A DNA stretch of 64,000 bases from Cyclobacteriaceae bacterium (GTDB taxonomy: Bacteria; Bacteroidota; Bacteroidia; Cytophagales; Cyclobacteriaceae): positions 2,108,001 through 2,172,000 of the forward strand of contig CP129487.1 of the NCBI GenBank assembly GCA_030584025.1, given 5' to 3'. Within the stretch, counting starts at the first letter, position 1, and every line of letters begins with the position of its first letter. The notes under the pieces were generated by a model. It did not search any database and had not been told where the DNA came from. It was given only the letters and a program-made list of their open reading frames with translations. This document shows positions 28,182 to 37,899 of the stretch, piece by piece. A program made the translations under genes and the position numbers.

Positions 28182-31100
28182 TTAGTAAGTCAAATTAATA
28201 CCCAGTAAAAATGTTCTTGGTCGTGGATACAAGTTATTATCAATACCACCAGCAACCTCCGGATCGATTCCCTTGTAGTCAGTTATCATAAATGCATTCT
28301 GCACAGTAAAACTGAAACGCGCGCGCAATTTCTGATTAAGCAGTTTATCAGTTGTATAACCCAGACTCATGTTATCCATTTTGAAAAATGAAGCATTTTC
28401 CACGTAAAAATCTGACCAATATTGAGCCCCAGAAACGCCTTCAAACTCAGTATCACTGATCAATCTCCGTAAATTATTAAACGAGGCAGTATTATTGTTG
28501 AATGAAGCTGCATAAAAAGTGTTTGCCGCACCATTATTATAAACATAGTTCCCCATGCTTAAACGTCCAGCAAAGAAGAAATCAAAATCTCCATAAGTTA
28601 AAGTCGAAGTCAAGCCCATTAGGACACGCGGAGCAGGGTTCTTATAATGGTACTTATTTAATTGATTGCTTGCTACATTTCCACCTGAACCAGTTCTATC
28701 AACATACAAACCTTCAATGGGCATGCCGTTAACATCATAAATCTGTTGAAATACAAAGAATGAATTAACCGGAAATCCGATGTTGTTATTCTGGATAGTA
28801 TTTCCTACGCCACCAGCAATTCCGCCAACACTAATTCCCTGATAGTTTGGATCATCAGTTGCCGTAAGTTTAGTGATCTCATTGACATTATGTGATAGGT
28901 TAAAACCGAGATCCCAGCCCATTTTATCGGTTTTGATTGCAGTACCGTTAAGGGTAAGTTCAAAACCTTTATTTTCAAGATTACCAACATTGGTAGTCAA
29001 GAAATTATTGAAGTTACTACCAGCAGGGATCGGAATGGTGTTAATAAGGTCTTTTGATTCACGTTGATAAAATTCAAGTGAGCCAGTTATGCGGTCATCG
29101 AAGAGTCCAAAATCTAATCCCAAATTATAAGTAACGGTTTCCTCCCACTTAAAGAATTCATCATATGCAGAAGGTCTGAATGTGGTGTAAAACTCATTGC
29201 CGAATTGATATTGAGCCGTTTCTGTACTTGATACATATACTGGTAAATATGGATAGGCTCCTCCCACATCCTGCTGTCCTGTAACTCCATATCCTGCTCT
29301 CAACTTCAAGTCAGAAAGAAATTCAACATCTGACAAAAATGCTTCTTCATTTATTCTCCATGCTAATGCAAGCGCAGGAAACAACCCCCATCGATTCTCT
29401 TCTGAAAATCTTGACGACCCATCAGTTCGTAAAGTTGCCGTTAAAAGATACTTGCTATTAAATGTATAATTCGCTCTACCAAAGAATGAAATCAAGTAAT
29501 TTGGATTTGGGATGAATACACGAGGAATTTCGTTTCCATCTCCATCAGTCTCATAATCGTAGAAAATTGATCCATCAGCAGACCTACTAAAGTTGGATCC
29601 ATCTCGTTCAAAACTTTGATATGAGTACCCAGCAGTTAAATCAACTTTGTGCTTATTTACTTCCTTTACGTAGTTGAAATAGAGATCAAAAAGGCGCGAC
29701 TGAGTTTCGCCCGTATAATCAGTTAAGCTTCCTAACTCACTTGTCCAGGGGGCCAGCGCTGAAACGTTATTAAACCCATCGCTTTTAGAAAAGTCTAGTC
29801 CAGCATTTACGTGGGCTCTTAACTCAGGCATAAAATTAAATCGGTAGTCCAATTCAATATTTCCAATAAATCGAGTAACATTTGATCTGTTATCTGTTAA
29901 CTCAAGCATAGCCACTGGATTCCGTGGTGCAATTGCATTGGGAGCAGAATTAGGATTGCTTTGGTCAGCAACCCAGGTAAAGTAGCCTCCATATCTTGTA
30001 TTGCCATTCCTTACGGGTTGAGTAGGGTCAAATGATACAGCAGCACCAACAGCTCCCTGATCACCAAAGTTATGCTTGCTATGCATGCCTTTTACACTGG
30101 CGTTTACCTTAAGATTATCATCTAAAAATGAAGGTGAAACATTTATGTTTATTGAATGGCGTTGCATTGAGGTTGTTTTCAATACCCCCTGCTGATCTGT
30201 GTAACCGTATGAAACTCTATAGGGAACATCCTTAGTAGTCCCGTAAACACTTAAGTTATGATCGTGAGAAATAGCATCCCTGTAAATTTCATCCTGCCAG
30301 TTTGTGTTTTCAGTTCCCAGTTTAGCCACTGCAGCAGCGTTTATACCAAATGACCCTTCTAAACCGGTGATCAATTCCCTGAACTCATCACCAGATAATA
30401 CGTCAACCTGCCCAATATTTTGACTCAATGAATATTGACCATTGTAGGATACCCTAGGCTTTCCGGAAGTACCCTTTTTTGTTGTAATAATAATTACTCC
30501 ATTTGATGCACGTGAACCATAAATAGCCGTAGCAGATGCATCTTTTAGTACGGTCATGGATTCAATGTCATTTGGATTTATAGTAGCCAAAGAATTTGAC
30601 ATACCAGCTGGCCCATTGTTATCAAGAGGAAAACCATCCACAACCACCAGCGGATCGTTGTTAGCATTAACAGAGGAACCTCCGCGAATTCTAATTTGAG
30701 CACCACTTCCGGGAGCACCGCTTCCTTGAGTAACCTGAACTCCGGCAATTTTTCCTACCAAAAGATCTTGCGGAGAGGCCATTACACCTTTGTTAAAAGA
30801 CTTGTCTGAAATTGATACAACAGATCCGGTTAAATCTTTGCGCTCAACCTGACCATATCCAATCACCACGATCTCCGATAGTGCAGTCACATCGGTTTGT
30901 AAAGCAACATCAATCGTAGTTTGCGAACCAACCGTTACTTCACTGGTTGCATACCCCACAAATGAAAACACCAATACAGCGTTGGAACCGGAAACCTGTA
31001 TGGCATAACTTCCGTTTGCGTCAGTTACTGCACCATTACTGGTGCCCTTCTCCAGGATGTTCACCCCTGGAAGACCTGTTCCGTCATCCGAGGAAGTCAC

Positions 31101-31196
31101 CTTTCCTGTAATGGTTCTGCTCTGTGCCCAGACAGCCATTGAGCTGAAAAGGAGGAGAACCACTAAATACCCCTTTATCAGGTAAAATTTTGTCAT
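28182..31196 (-). CDS. susC: SusC/RagA family TonB-linked outer-membrane protein, starch-type
   Basis: A 1004-residue TonB-dependent transporter and first gene of the susC-susD-susE-amylase operon. It has a signal peptide (about 1-25, ending VWAQ) and a carboxypeptidase-D-regulatory-like domain with GVNILEKGTSNGAVTDANG. LSEIVVIGYGQVERKDLTGSV comes next, then a plug with GSRASNGVIIITTKKG and a barrel ending LGINLTY. It imports oligosaccharides released by the surface amylase. Upstream (31197-31494) are a promoter-like element and a LacI-type operator at 31311-31324. The N-terminus is close to that of the first SusC (11091-14033). Confidence 0.95.
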   Translation of the reverse strand: MTKFYLIKGYLVVLLLFSSMAVWAQSRTITGKVTSSDDGTGLPGVNILEKGTSNGAVTDANGSYAIQVSGSNAVLVFSFVGYATSEVTVGSQTTIDVALQTDVTALSEIVVIGYGQVERKDLTGSVVSISDKSFNKGVMASPQDLLVGKIAGVQVTQGSGAPGSGAQIRIRGGSSVNANNDPLVVVDGFPLDNNGPAGMSNSLATINPNDIESMTVLKDASATAIYGSRASNGVIIITTKKGTSGKPRVSYNGQYSLSQNIGQVDVLSGDEFRELITGLEGSFGINAAAVAKLGTENTNWQDEIYRDAISHDHNLSVYGTTKDVPYRVSYGYTDQQGVLKTTSMQRHSININVSPSFLDDNLKVNASVKGMHSKHNFGDQGAVGAAVSFDPTQPVRNGNTRYGGYFTWVADQSNPNSAPNAIAPRNPVAMLELTDNRSNVTRFIGNIELDYRFNFMPELRAHVNAGLDFSKSDGFNNVSALAPWTSELGSLTDYTGETQSRLFDLYFNYVKEVNKHKVDLTAGYSYQSFERDGSNFSRSADGSIFYDYETDGDGNEIPRVFIPNPNYLISFFGRANYTFNSKYLLTATLRTDGSSRFSEENRWGLFPALALAWRINEEAFLSDVEFLSDLKLRAGYGVTGQQDVGGAYPYLPVYVSSTETAQYQFGNEFYTTFRPSAYDEFFKWEETVTYNLGLDFGLFDDRITGSLEFYQRESKDLINTIPIPAGSNFNNFLTTNVGNLENKGFELTLNGTAIKTDKMGWDLGFNLSHNVNEITKLTATDDPNYQGISVGGIAGGVGNTIQNNNIGFPVNSFFVFQQIYDVNGMPIEGLYVDRTGSGGNVASNQLNKYHYKNPAPRVLMGLTSTLTYGDFDFFFAGRLSMGNYVYNNGAANTFYAASFNNNTASFNNLRRLISDTEFEGVSGAQYWSDFYVENASFFKMDNMSLGYTTDKLLNQKLRARFSFTVQNAFMITDYKGIDPEVAGGIDNNLYPRPRTFLLGINLTY

Positions 31197-31231
31197 AGAA
31201 TTTAATGTTAAGTTTTAGGTTTTTGTAGAAT

Positions 31232-31261
31232 AGAAATTATCGCGTTGAATTTAGGTATAAA
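31232..31261 (-). promoter_or_regulatory. Candidate promoter of the starch-type susC operon
   Basis: On the minus strand TTT (31259-31261), 19 bases, then TAATTTCT (31232-31239) approximates the Bacteroidetes -33/-7 pattern. The -7 element ends 35 bases before the susC start. The spacing is ideal but the -7 box is imperfect. Confidence 0.4.
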
Positions 31262-31310
31262 CGTTACCCGAAAATCAGAAAAATCCTTCTTTTTTTACCG
31301 GAATCGTACC

Positions 31311-31324
31311 CGCAAACGTTTCCA
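31311..31324. promoter_or_regulatory. LacI-family operator upstream of the starch-type susC
   Basis: CGCAAACGTTTCCA differs from the perfect palindrome at 14167-14180 at two positions near one end and keeps the AAACGTTT core. It lies 115 bases before the susC start and 49 bases upstream of the candidate -33 element, nearly the same geometry as at the first susC. It could also affect the divergent GH31 operon. Confidence 0.65.
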
Positions 31325-31494
31325 ATTTTTTTAACAACTACAATGACAAATGTCAGGTGTTGATACCTATTGTTTACCCCATTTATGATGAGCGCTTGAA
31401 TGCGTGATCTGCGCTTAAACATGTTGCTGATCGTTTTGCGGCAATCAAAAAATTAGGTGTTACTTTCAAGCTGAATTTTACCACCAATTAACGC

Positions 31495-33897
31495 ATGACC
31501 AAATTCAAATCAGCCTTAAGCCACCATACCGGCACGCTTAAATCCTGGCAGAAGAACGCAAATGGAATTACCGGTGAAACCTCAACTGCGCGTTTCCAGG
31601 TTATCTTCTATACTGAACACATTGTGCGCATCACCTTTACCCATGAATCCTTCATTGAATCGTTTTCCTATAGTGTAATTGCTGAACCTGAAAAACTACA
31701 CGTTGATGTTCATGAAGATCAGGATGCTATTCTGCTTCGCTCATCATTCGTGCAGGTGCGTGTTTCCAAAAATCCGGTTCGTATAACTTTTCTCAATAAC
31801 AATAACCTTGTTATTAATGAAGATGAAACACTCGGCACCACCTGGAATGGTGAACAGGTTACCGTGCACAAAAAACTGCAGGAAGGTGAACGGTTCATCG
31901 GACTTGGCGAAAAAACCGGGCCGCTTGATCGTAAAGGCCAGGGCTACACCAATTGGAATACCGATGCTTACGGCTATCATACCGGAGCAGATCCGTTGTA
32001 CTGCTCCACGCCTTTTTACATCGGGCTTCACAATCAACTAGCATACGGAATCTTTCTCGACAACACTCATAAAACCTATTTCAACTTTGGCGCATCGAAC
32101 AACCGCTTTGCCAGCTTTGGTGCCGATACCGGTGAAATGAATTACTACTTCATGCACGATCAATCAGTCGGGCAAATTATAAAGCACTACACGCACCTTA
32201 CCGGAAGAATGGAATTACCCCCACTGTGGAGTATCGGCTACCAGCAATGCCGGTACAGTTACTATCCCGACAAGGAAGCGCTCAGTGTTGCCAACACGTT
32301 TCGCGAAAAGGATATTCCTGCCGATGTGATTGTGTTCGACATCCATTACATGGAGCAGTATAAAATCTTTACGTGGAGTAAAAAAGATTTTCCTGATCCG
32401 AAAGGCTTGATTGATAAACTTAAAAAACTTGGCTTTCAGGTGGTGGTGATGTGCGACCCAGGCATTAAAGTGGAAGACGGATACCATACCTACGAAGACG
32501 GTAAAGCAAAAGATGTATTCATTAAATATCCCGATGGCGAAAACTACACTGGCATGGTATGGCCCGGCTGGTGCCATTTCCCAGACTTCACCAATCCGAA
32601 AACACGAACATGGTGGAAGGAACAATTTAAAGATTATGTGGCACTTGGCGTGGAAGGCTTCTGGAATGATATGAATGAAATTGCCACCTGGGGGCATAGC
32701 CTGCCGGAAACTATTGAGCTGGATTTTGAAGGCCACAAATCCACCATGCGCAGAGGCAGAAATATTTATGGTTTTCAGATGGCGCGAAGTACCTATGAAG
32801 GCACGAAAGAATTACTTAAAGGTAAACGCCCATTCAACTTAACGCGCTCTGCATTCTCAGGCATTCAGCGCTACTCCGCTGTATGGACTGGCGATAATGT
32901 GGCTTACGATGAACATATGCTGTTAGGCGTGCGTTTGGTAAACAGCATGGGCTTAACGGGTATAGCCTTTGCGGGATATGATGTTGGTGGATTTGTAGGA
33001 AATACGGATGAAAAACTTTTTGCACGTTGGATTTCCATTGGCGCCTTCTCCCCTTTCTTTCGTGGCCATACCATGATCAACACCCGCGATTCGGAACCGT
33101 GGACGTTTGGCGAACGCGTAGAAGAAATTTCGCGCAACTACATCAAACTTCGTTACCGTCTTCTTCCGTATTTGTATTCATTGTTTTACGATGCTTCCCA
33201 AACCGGTATGCCGGTGTGTCGTTCATTGGCTATTGATTATTCCTTCGATCACAACATTTACGATCATCGTTTTCATAATCAGTATTTATTCGGACCAGCC
33301 TTACTGGTTGCCCCGGTTGAAAGTTCGAAAGACCTCGTAAAAGTTTATCTTCCGAAAGGCAATTGGTATGATTTCTATACCGATCAAAAGCAAATTGGCT
33401 CATCAATTATTGTGGCCGATTGTCCATTGGATAAACTTCCTGTCTATGTAAAAGAATCATCTATCATTCCCATGCGTGCAAAGGCAGGCAACACCGTTAA
33501 CGATTCGGGAGATACATTGGAAATACACATCTATTACGGAGAGAAAGAAAACAGCTTTGTTATGTATGAAGATGACGGTGAAACGTTCAGCTATCAGCAA
33601 GGTAACTACACCAAAAGAAAGCTGGTATACCAACCACACCGGTTTACGTTCGGAAAAAGTGAGGGAACATTTCTATCATCTTACAAAACCATTGAAGTCT
33701 ACTTTCATGGATTTCATGATCTGAAAAATGTGCAGGTAAATCAGTCTGCCCAGGCGCTGCAACATAAAAATTACCGCTTCCTTCAACCCATGGCCAACTA
33801 CGATCCGGTAGGCACCCAACCTGAAGGACCGATAGTCCGGGAATTGCCGTATATTTCAATTCCACAAACCACGGATGAGGTGGTTATAACCTGGTAA
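31495..33897 (+). CDS. GH31 alpha-glucosidase
   Basis: An 800-residue glycoside hydrolase family 31 enzyme that releases glucose from the non-reducing end of malto-oligosaccharides. The catalytic nucleophile is Asp392 in GFWNDMNEIATWG and the probable acid/base is Asp467 in AVWTGDNVAYDE. The substrate-side motifs IWSIGYQQCRYSYYP-like (here LWSIGYQQCRYSYYP) and FSPFFRGHT are present. The N-terminal beta-sandwich and C-terminal beta domains have family length. I see no convincing signal peptide after the chosen ATG, so it may be cytoplasmic or the true start may differ. It heads an operon with a maltose-type importer 24 bases downstream, and is divergent from the starch susC. Confidence 0.93.
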   Translation: MTKFKSALSHHTGTLKSWQKNANGITGETSTARFQVIFYTEHIVRITFTHESFIESFSYSVIAEPEKLHVDVHEDQDAILLRSSFVQVRVSKNPVRITFLNNNNLVINEDETLGTTWNGEQVTVHKKLQEGERFIGLGEKTGPLDRKGQGYTNWNTDAYGYHTGADPLYCSTPFYIGLHNQLAYGIFLDNTHKTYFNFGASNNRFASFGADTGEMNYYFMHDQSVGQIIKHYTHLTGRMELPPLWSIGYQQCRYSYYPDKEALSVANTFREKDIPADVIVFDIHYMEQYKIFTWSKKDFPDPKGLIDKLKKLGFQVVVMCDPGIKVEDGYHTYEDGKAKDVFIKYPDGENYTGMVWPGWCHFPDFTNPKTRTWWKEQFKDYVALGVEGFWNDMNEIATWGHSLPETIELDFEGHKSTMRRGRNIYGFQMARSTYEGTKELLKGKRPFNLTRSAFSGIQRYSAVWTGDNVAYDEHMLLGVRLVNSMGLTGIAFAGYDVGGFVGNTDEKLFARWISIGAFSPFFRGHTMINTRDSEPWTFGERVEEISRNYIKLRYRLLPYLYSLFYDASQTGMPVCRSLAIDYSFDHNIYDHRFHNQYLFGPALLVAPVESSKDLVKVYLPKGNWYDFYTDQKQIGSSIIVADCPLDKLPVYVKESSIIPMRAKAGNTVNDSGDTLEIHIYYGEKENSFVMYEDDGETFSYQQGNYTKRKLVYQPHRFTFGKSEGTFLSSYKTIEVYFHGFHDLKNVQVNQSAQALQHKNYRFLQPMANYDPVGTQPEGPIVRELPYISIPQTTDEVVITW

Positions 33898-33921
33898 ATA
33901 TTTAATTCAGTTAACTGATTT

Positions 33922-35454
33922 ATGTCATCAACAACAATCGCACGCCCTCGCCTCAGCTTCTGGCAAATCTGGAATATGAGCTTTGGCTTTATGGGTATAC
34001 AATTTGGATTTGCATTGCAGAATGCGAATACGAGTCGCATTTTTGAAACGTTAGGATCTGATCCATCCAACCTCGCACTATATTGGCTTGCGGCCCCCAT
34101 AACCGGATTAATTGTTCAGCCAATAATTGGGTATTACAGTGATCGCACATGGCATGCTAAATGGGGACGAAGAAGACCGTTCTTTGCTATCGGAGCAATA
34201 CTTGCATCAGTGGCTTTATGCATCATGCCCAATTCATCGGCACTATGGATGGCTGTCGGAGTTTTGTGGATCATGGATGCTTCCATTAACATCAGCATGG
34301 AACCGTTTCGTGCATTTGTTGGTGATAAACTCCCCCCCTCTCAGCGCACCACTGGTTTTGCCATGCAGAGTTTCTTCATTGGAGTAGGTGCTATCATCGC
34401 CTCGTTTCTTCCCTGGATATTCACCAATTGGTTTGATATTTCAAATGTTTCAGACGAACCCGGGGTAATACCTGACTCTGTAAAATATTCATTCTACCTC
34501 GGAGCGTTTATGTTGTTTGCCACGGTAATGTGGACCGTATTCAGCTCTACTGAATATCCTCCGGAACCAGGGGATGAAGAAAAACTAAAAAACAGAGAAA
34601 GAAGAAAAATTGAAAATGAAGCATTTTACTATTCAAAATTCCTGAGGATAGGATCCGTATTGCTTGTTCTCGCTATCGTAATTGGATTGATTGTTTACTT
34701 TCTGAAAATAGAGAAAGAACTCTATGTACTTTCTCTTGGTTTGGGAATTTTTGGAATTGTTCATCTTCTGGCTACGCTTTATATAAAACAAGGAAGATCC
34801 TATCTCGGGCTCGTAAATATTGTCAAAGATTTCAACTCGATGCCAAAAACCATGGTGCAGTTGGCCTACGTACAATTTTTTTCCTGGTTCGCATTATTTG
34901 CCATGTGGATTTACACCACATCGGCTGTAACAAGCCATATCTATAATTCAACAGACCCAACAACTGAAGCATATAACGAAGGCGCAAGTATGGTGGGCAA
35001 TCTCTTTGGGGTATACAATGGCATTGCAGCATTAGCTGCACTTTTACTACCCGTACTAGCAAAATACACCAGCAGACGAATGACACACTTAATTGCCTTG
35101 TTTTGCGGTGGCTTTGGTTTAATCTCATTTTACTTAATCAGCGATCCATTCTGGCTGTGGTTTTCCATGATCGGCATCGGTATTGCCTGGGCCAGCATTC
35201 TGTCTATTCCATACGCCATGCTTTCGGGTTCGCTGCCAGCAGAAAAAATGGGCTACTACATGGGGGTGTTCAATTTCTTCATCGTTATTCCACAAATTGT
35301 TGCGGGTACCATATTGGGCTTTATGCTGACACATTTCTTTAACGGACAAACCATTTACATACTTGTAACGGGAGGTGTTTCCATGATTATTGCCGGTTTA
35401 TTAAATTTAATGGTTGATGACCGTGATGAAGTAATCATAAAACAACAGGCATGA
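33922..35454 (+). CDS. SLC45/GPH-type MFS sugar transporter, probably for maltose
   Basis: A 510-residue inner-membrane protein with about 12 hydrophobic segments. The first half has FGFMGIQFGFALQNANTSRIFETLG and the cytoplasmic loop YYSDRTWHAKWGRRRPFF, the signature of the GPH/SLC45 sugar-cation symporter group. It has a loop of charged residues (EEKLKNRERRKIENE) mid-protein. It probably brings maltose or another short alpha-glucoside into the cytoplasm for GH65 phosphorolysis. It lies between GH31 and an esterase gene and overlaps the latter by ATGA. Substrate is inferred from neighbours. Confidence 0.88.
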   Translation: MSSTTIARPRLSFWQIWNMSFGFMGIQFGFALQNANTSRIFETLGSDPSNLALYWLAAPITGLIVQPIIGYYSDRTWHAKWGRRRPFFAIGAILASVALCIMPNSSALWMAVGVLWIMDASINISMEPFRAFVGDKLPPSQRTTGFAMQSFFIGVGAIIASFLPWIFTNWFDISNVSDEPGVIPDSVKYSFYLGAFMLFATVMWTVFSSTEYPPEPGDEEKLKNRERRKIENEAFYYSKFLRIGSVLLVLAIVIGLIVYFLKIEKELYVLSLGLGIFGIVHLLATLYIKQGRSYLGLVNIVKDFNSMPKTMVQLAYVQFFSWFALFAMWIYTTSAVTSHIYNSTDPTTEAYNEGASMVGNLFGVYNGIAALAALLLPVLAKYTSRRMTHLIALFCGGFGLISFYLISDPFWLWFSMIGIGIAWASILSIPYAMLSGSLPAEKMGYYMGVFNFFIVIPQIVAGTILGFMLTHFFNGQTIYILVTGGVSMIIAGLLNLMVDDRDEVIIKQQA

Positions 35455-36644
35455 GGTTTTTCCTATGTGTTAGCATTTGGTTTGTTGCAATCGTCCTGCA
35501 TGCACAGGATTATTCGCACCTGCAAACAACACTCACTTCTTTATCCTCAGCCGATTCGACAACTCGCGAAAACACCTGGCAAGAATTGATCAAGTCAAAT
35601 CAAATTCCGCTTACGCTTGCCGATTCAGTCCTATTCCTTTATCGGGGTGAAGCAAAAACCGTAGCCTGGATGGGCGACTTCAACGGCTGGGGGTACGACA
35701 AAGAATTTAAAAATCAAGGCACGCAAATTCCCGGTAGCGACATCTGGTATTTAAAAACTTCTTTTCCGAAGGATGCACGGCTGGATTATAAAATCCTGAT
35801 CAACGGTACCGATTGGATTGTTGATCCAAATAATCCAAATCAACAATGGTCGGGTGTGGGCGGTGGAAGCCCAAACTCTGAGCTGCGCATGCCTGAATGG
35901 AAGGCTGATCCCATCATGATTCCCCGTGAAAATATTGCCCGCGGAACCTTGGAAAAAGATATCCTCTTCAACAGCAAAACACTGGGCTACCAGGTTACCT
36001 ACTCCATCTACTATCCTGCCCACTACAATCAAGATACCGTATACCCGGTATTGTATGTAACCGATGGTTATGAATACCTGCATGAACGATTGGGCAATAT
36101 GAAGGTGATTCTGGATAACCTGATTGCCGATGAGAGAATCAAACCCCTCGTTGTCATTTTTATTGACCATCGCGAGCCGGTTAATCGTTCGAACAACCGC
36201 AGGATGATGGAGCTGGCTATGAACAGCCGCTACCTGAATTTTATTGCTGATGAATTTATTGCTGAAATCGAAAAACAACACACCATCTCCAAAGCTCGTG
36301 CCGACCGCGCTATTTTGGGCAGTTCAATGGGTGGACTAACCGCTGCTTACTTCGCCTTTTCGCGACCAGAGGTATTTGGGATGGCCGGTATCCAATCCCC
36401 TGCATTCTGGTTTAAACCCGACATCTATAGCTTGTGCGATAATCCGGAAAATCCTCCCGTAAAGGTTTTTATGACTACCGGCACCATTAAAGACGCAGAA
36501 GAAGGAGCCCGGAAAATGAAAGCCATTCTCGAGAAAAATACCTGCACCTATCAGTATTTCGAAACCAATCAAGGGCACTCCTGGGGTAATTTCCGCGATA
36601 GCATTGACGATATCCTCCTGTATTTCTTCCCAGCAGGTTCGTAA
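35451..36644 (+). CDS. Secreted CBM48-like module fused to an esterase-D type alpha/beta hydrolase
   Basis: A 397-residue exported protein (signal ends near VLHAQ, residue 19). Residues about 45-150 resemble a CBM48/early-set glycogen-binding domain (AKTVAWMGDFNGWG, DYKILINGTDWIVDPNNP). The rest is an Esterase-D/enterochelin-esterase-like hydrolase with Ser292 in GSSMGG and His376 in QGHSWGNF; the acid residue is not certain. Such enzymes (CE1-like) remove acyl groups or split ester-linked compounds. Its start overlaps the sugar transporter by 4 bases. A role in deacylating alpha-glucans is an inference from the CBM48 and the operon; no specific substrate is known. Confidence 0.82.
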   Translation: MRFFLCVSIWFVAIVLHAQDYSHLQTTLTSLSSADSTTRENTWQELIKSNQIPLTLADSVLFLYRGEAKTVAWMGDFNGWGYDKEFKNQGTQIPGSDIWYLKTSFPKDARLDYKILINGTDWIVDPNNPNQQWSGVGGGSPNSELRMPEWKADPIMIPRENIARGTLEKDILFNSKTLGYQVTYSIYYPAHYNQDTVYPVLYVTDGYEYLHERLGNMKVILDNLIADERIKPLVVIFIDHREPVNRSNNRRMMELAMNSRYLNFIADEFIAEIEKQHTISKARADRAILGSSMGGLTAAYFAFSRPEVFGMAGIQSPAFWFKPDIYSLCDNPENPPVKVFMTTGTIKDAEEGARKMKAILEKNTCTYQYFETNQGHSWGNFRDSIDDILLYFFPAGS

Positions 36645-36686
36645 ATTCAGGCACTCAATTTGTAGATTGCATAAAAAAACTGAACC

Positions 36687-37826
36687 ATGCGTAATCTATG
36701 CATCCTTGTTTTTATTGTCCTGATTCTGTCTGCTTGCTCATCGGGCAAGAAAGCCTATGAGCGTGGCAACTACTATGAAGCTGTAATGCAGGCTATTGGT
36801 CGTTTACGCCAAAATCCCGACCATAAGAAGTCGATGGAAACCCTGCGGAGCAGCTATCCCCTGGCAGTAGAATGGCTTGAAACCGATGCCAAGAACCAGA
36901 TTGCCTCTAACTCAAATACCAAATGGAAAGGCGCCTTGGTTTCCTATGAGCGAATCAATAACATGTACGAGGCTATCCGCCAATCACCGGGCGCCTTAAA
37001 AGTGGTTCCGAACCCGAAAAACTTTTACAATGAAATGGCACCTTTGAAAGAGAAGGCCGCAGAAGAACTTTACAATTCGGGTATTGATGCCTTGATGAAA
37101 GGAACGCGCGAAGATGCCAAACGCGCCTTTTACAACTTCAGTGAAGCCAACGCCTATGTTCCAGGCTTTAAAGATGTAGTAGAGTATTTGGAAAAGTCAA
37201 AATTTGAAGCCACCACCTTTGTTATTCTTGAACAAGTTGCCATCCCCACCCGCTACAACCTGAGTGGTGGATTCTTTCAGGATAAGGTTGAAGAATATGT
37301 AAACCGTAATTATCCAGATCAGGGATTTGTTAAATTCTATACACCACAGGGAGCACAGAATATTCAGTTGCCACGAGTAGATCAAATTATGCGTCTTCAA
37401 TTCGATGACTTCAGTGTCGGCAACACAACCGTACGCGAAAAGGAAGAAACCGTGAAGAAGGATAGTGTTAAAGTTGGTGAAGCTAAGATTGATGGAAAAA
37501 CCGTTCCGGTCTACAATACCGTAACTGCAAAACTGATCACGGTAAGAAAGGAGGTTGTTTCAGAAGGACTGTTAAGTATGATTGTGGTTGATGCGAAATC
37601 CAACGCGGTACTGACCCACCGCAAATTTCCGGGCCGTTACGAATGGTTTACCACTTGGGGAAGGTTCAATGGTGATGAGCGTGCCTTAACTTCTCAACAA
37701 TTGGAAATGTGTAAGCGAAGAGAAATTCAGCCGCCCGATCCGCAGGCTATGTTCCTCGCTTTTGCCGGCCCGATTTATGATCAACTTACGCCTGCTATCC
37801 GTTCATTCTATCAGCAGTACAACTAA
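36687..37826 (+). CDS. Hypothetical TPR-like lipoprotein
   Basis: A 379-residue lipoprotein with a signal ending LSAC (Cys17). The N-terminal part looks like tetratricopeptide-type helices (KKAYERGNYYEAVMQAIGRLRQNPDHKKS), while the C-terminal half is mixed alpha/beta with no motif I recognise. It is 42 bases downstream of the esterase gene but shows no functional link to it. Similar envelope lipoproteins are common in Cytophagales. The function is unknown. Confidence 0.8.
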   Translation: MRNLCILVFIVLILSACSSGKKAYERGNYYEAVMQAIGRLRQNPDHKKSMETLRSSYPLAVEWLETDAKNQIASNSNTKWKGALVSYERINNMYEAIRQSPGALKVVPNPKNFYNEMAPLKEKAAEELYNSGIDALMKGTREDAKRAFYNFSEANAYVPGFKDVVEYLEKSKFEATTFVILEQVAIPTRYNLSGGFFQDKVEEYVNRNYPDQGFVKFYTPQGAQNIQLPRVDQIMRLQFDDFSVGNTTVREKEETVKKDSVKVGEAKIDGKTVPVYNTVTAKLITVRKEVVSEGLLSMIVVDAKSNAVLTHRKFPGRYEWFTTWGRFNGDERALTSQQLEMCKRREIQPPDPQAMFLAFAGPIYDQLTPAIRSFYQQYN

Positions 37827-37899
37827 ACCCAGTTGTAATCTAACCGACAAACCCTTGATCTGACCAAAACTATTTTGGTCAGATCAAGGTTAAAACATC

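Larger units (their letters stand above)
31197..31494. other. Divergent regulatory region between susC and GH31 genes
   Basis: This 298-base stretch without a gene holds the susC promoter candidate, the LacI-type operator (31311-31324) and a 12-base inverted repeat TGACA-AA-TGTCA at 31344-31355, whose role is unknown. I see no clear TAnnTTTG element for the plus-strand GH31 gene and no RNA gene. Confidence 0.6.

Noticed and set aside
31254..31268. GGTATAAACGTTACC near the susC promoter as a further operator
   Set aside because: Only the outer four bases pair and the core is asymmetric; the site at 31311 is far better.
32215..32736. 173-codon open frame antisense to GH31
   Set aside because: It is opposite the conserved catalytic region of GH31; composition and lack of motifs indicate a shadow frame.
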